A stretch of DNA of 64,000 nucleotides, from positions 2,604,001-2,668,000 of the forward strand of contig NZ_AP025458.1 in assembly GCF_024347295.1 (NCBI RefSeq), given 5' to 3'. Below, piece by piece: positions 62,887 to 64,000 of this stretch (positions are counted from its first letter, which is position 1; each line of letters opens with the position of its first letter). The notes beneath the pieces are model-generated. The model searched no databases and had not been told where the DNA came from. It saw nothing but the letters and a program-made list of their open reading frames with translations. A program made the position numbers and the translations under genes. The stretch comes from Vibrio artabrorum (GTDB lineage: Bacteria; Pseudomonadota; Gammaproteobacteria; Enterobacterales; Vibrionaceae).

Positions 62887-64000
62887 ATGAAACCCTCATT
62901 ACAACTTAAGTTAGGCCAACAGTTAGCAATGACGCCTCAATTGCAGCAAGCGATTCGTTTGTTGCAATTGTCGACATTAGATTTGCAGCAAGAGATTCAA
63001 GAAGCACTTGAGTCTAATCCACTACTCGATGTCGAAGAAGGCAATGAAGAAGCACCGACGTCAGAAGAAAAACCTAGCAGTGACGAGAAAGAATCAGTTG
63101 ATACCACAGAGCAAGACTTACCCGATAGCTCAGACTTAATCGAAAAATCAGAGATTGGCAACGAACTCGAGATCGACACAACTTGGGAAGACGTTTACAG
63201 CGCAAATACTGGGAACACTGGCATTGCTCTTGATGACGATATGCCTGTGTACCAAGGTGAAACGACGGAAAGCCTGCACGATTACCTGCTTTGGCAACTC
63301 GACTTAACACCATTTACAGAAACAGATAGAAGCATAGCTTTAACACTGATTGATGCGATTGATGACTACGGCTACCTCACTGTAACTTGTGAAGACATCC
63401 TTGAAAACTTCGCCAATGAAGAGATCGAGCTGGATGAAATTGAAGCCGTACGTAAACGAATTCAGCAGTTTGATCCGCTAGGGGTCGCTTCAGTCAATTT
63501 GCAAGATTGCTTGTTACTGCAACTGGCCACCTTCCCTCAAGATACGCCTTGGCTCAACGAAGCTAAGTTAGTACTGACTAGCCATATCGATCAGCTTGGT
63601 AATCGCGATTACAAACTGGTGATCAAAGAGACCAAGTTGAAAGAAGCAGAACTGCGTGAAGTTTTGCAACTGATTCAACAACTGGACCCTCGCCCTGGTA
63701 GTAAGATTACTCCGGATGAAACTGAGTATGTGGTTCCGGATGTATCGGTATTTAAAGACCTTGGTAAATGGGTCGTGACCATAAACCCGGATAGCGTGCC
63801 GAAGCTGAAAGTGAATCAGCAATACGCCAGTCTGAGTAGCAAAGGCAACAGCGCCGACAATCAATACATCCGCTCAAACTTGCAAGAAGCTAAGTGGCTA
63901 ATTAAAAGCCTAGAGAGCCGAAATGAGACGCTACTCAAAGTTGCGAGATGCATTGTTGAACATCAACGTGATTTCTTCGAACATGGCGAAGAAGCGATGA
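62887..64000 (+). CDS. rpoN: RNA polymerase sigma-54 factor (cut by window end)
   Basis: Sigma-54 for promoters that need activator ATPases (flagella, nitrogen, quorum-sensing sRNAs in Vibrio). The frame opens at 62887 and runs off the window after 371 codons, so the core-binding region is complete but the DNA-binding end with the RpoN box is missing here. Region I LQLKLGQQLAMTPQLQQAIR (residues 5-24) is rich in Gln and Leu, and an acidic linker lies at about 50-110. It follows lptB by 54 bases, the conserved position. Confidence 0.95.
   Translation, partial: MKPSLQLKLGQQLAMTPQLQQAIRLLQLSTLDLQQEIQEALESNPLLDVEEGNEEAPTSEEKPSSDEKESVDTTEQDLPDSSDLIEKSEIGNELEIDTTWEDVYSANTGNTGIALDDDMPVYQGETTESLHDYLLWQLDLTPFTETDRSIALTLIDAIDDYGYLTVTCEDILENFANEEIELDEIEAVRKRIQQFDPLGVASVNLQDCLLLQLATFPQDTPWLNEAKLVLTSHIDQLGNRDYKLVIKETKLKEAELREVLQLIQQLDPRPGSKITPDETEYVVPDVSVFKDLGKWVVTINPDSVPKLKVNQQYASLSSKGNSADNQYIRSNLQEAKWLIKSLESRNETLLKVARCIVEHQRDFFEHGEEAM

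Overview
The window is a stretch of core chromosome from a Vibrio (Vibrionaceae, Gammaproteobacteria), most likely the main chromosome and possibly the Splendidus clade. The genus call rests on gene order (tkt-epd-pgk, sprT-endA-rsmE-gshB-yqgE-ruvX-pilUT, trmB/mutY-yggX-mltC, mlaFEDCB-ibaG-murA, kdsDC-lptCAB-rpoN), on the rRNA operon layout 16S-Ala-23S-5S-Thr-5S-Asp, and on protein sequences that read as Vibrio. The clade is inference. I see no prophage, insertion sequence, integron, CRISPR array or defence island. Nothing here is a clearly new multi-gene system; the less expected material is regulatory sites, duplicated RNA genes, small unnamed genes and remnants.

Region by region. 1-6540 holds central carbon and methyl metabolism: pgk, epd and tkt on the minus strand, a small zinc-ribbon gene between them, and metK diverging from tkt. 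The tkt-metK gap carries PurR-like and MetJ-like sites. 6848-19425 runs mostly on the plus strand: a DUF2189 membrane protein, sprT, endA, rsmE, gshB, yqgE, ruvX and a small lipoprotein; then pilT-pilU on the minus strand; then yggS-proC-yggT-yggU-DUF4426-rdgB-hemW. After hemW comes a repeat-rich gap with eight copies of a heptamer. 19724-24443 holds glsA, trmB, mutY, yggX and mltC.

24547-36301 is the stable-RNA region. Two tRNA clusters (Phe, Thr, Asn; 12 genes) flank a chemoreceptor gene. A complete rRNA operon on the minus strand follows, with two strong promoters, two 5S genes and tandem terminators, then a tRNA-Leu. 28028-29487, between the tRNAs and the rRNA operon, is poor in genes and contains decayed sequence.

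36497-52770 holds an RDD protein, lptF-lptG, pepA, holC and valS, then a small accessory patch: a Fur-box-preceded DUF2061 protein, a MarR-GNAT fusion with twin operators, and a lone GH2-like domain protein. rraB, arginine deiminase, ornithine carbamoyltransferase, pyrBI with its attenuator leader, and ridA follow. 52795-64000 is devoted to the envelope: plsC, murA, ibaG and the Mla lipid-transport operon on the minus strand; then a Na/Ca exchanger, kdsD, kdsC, lptC, lptA, lptB and the start of rpoN on the plus strand. Lipopolysaccharide is served twice: lptF/lptG at 37-39 kb and lptC/A/B at 61-63 kb give five parts of the same export machine.
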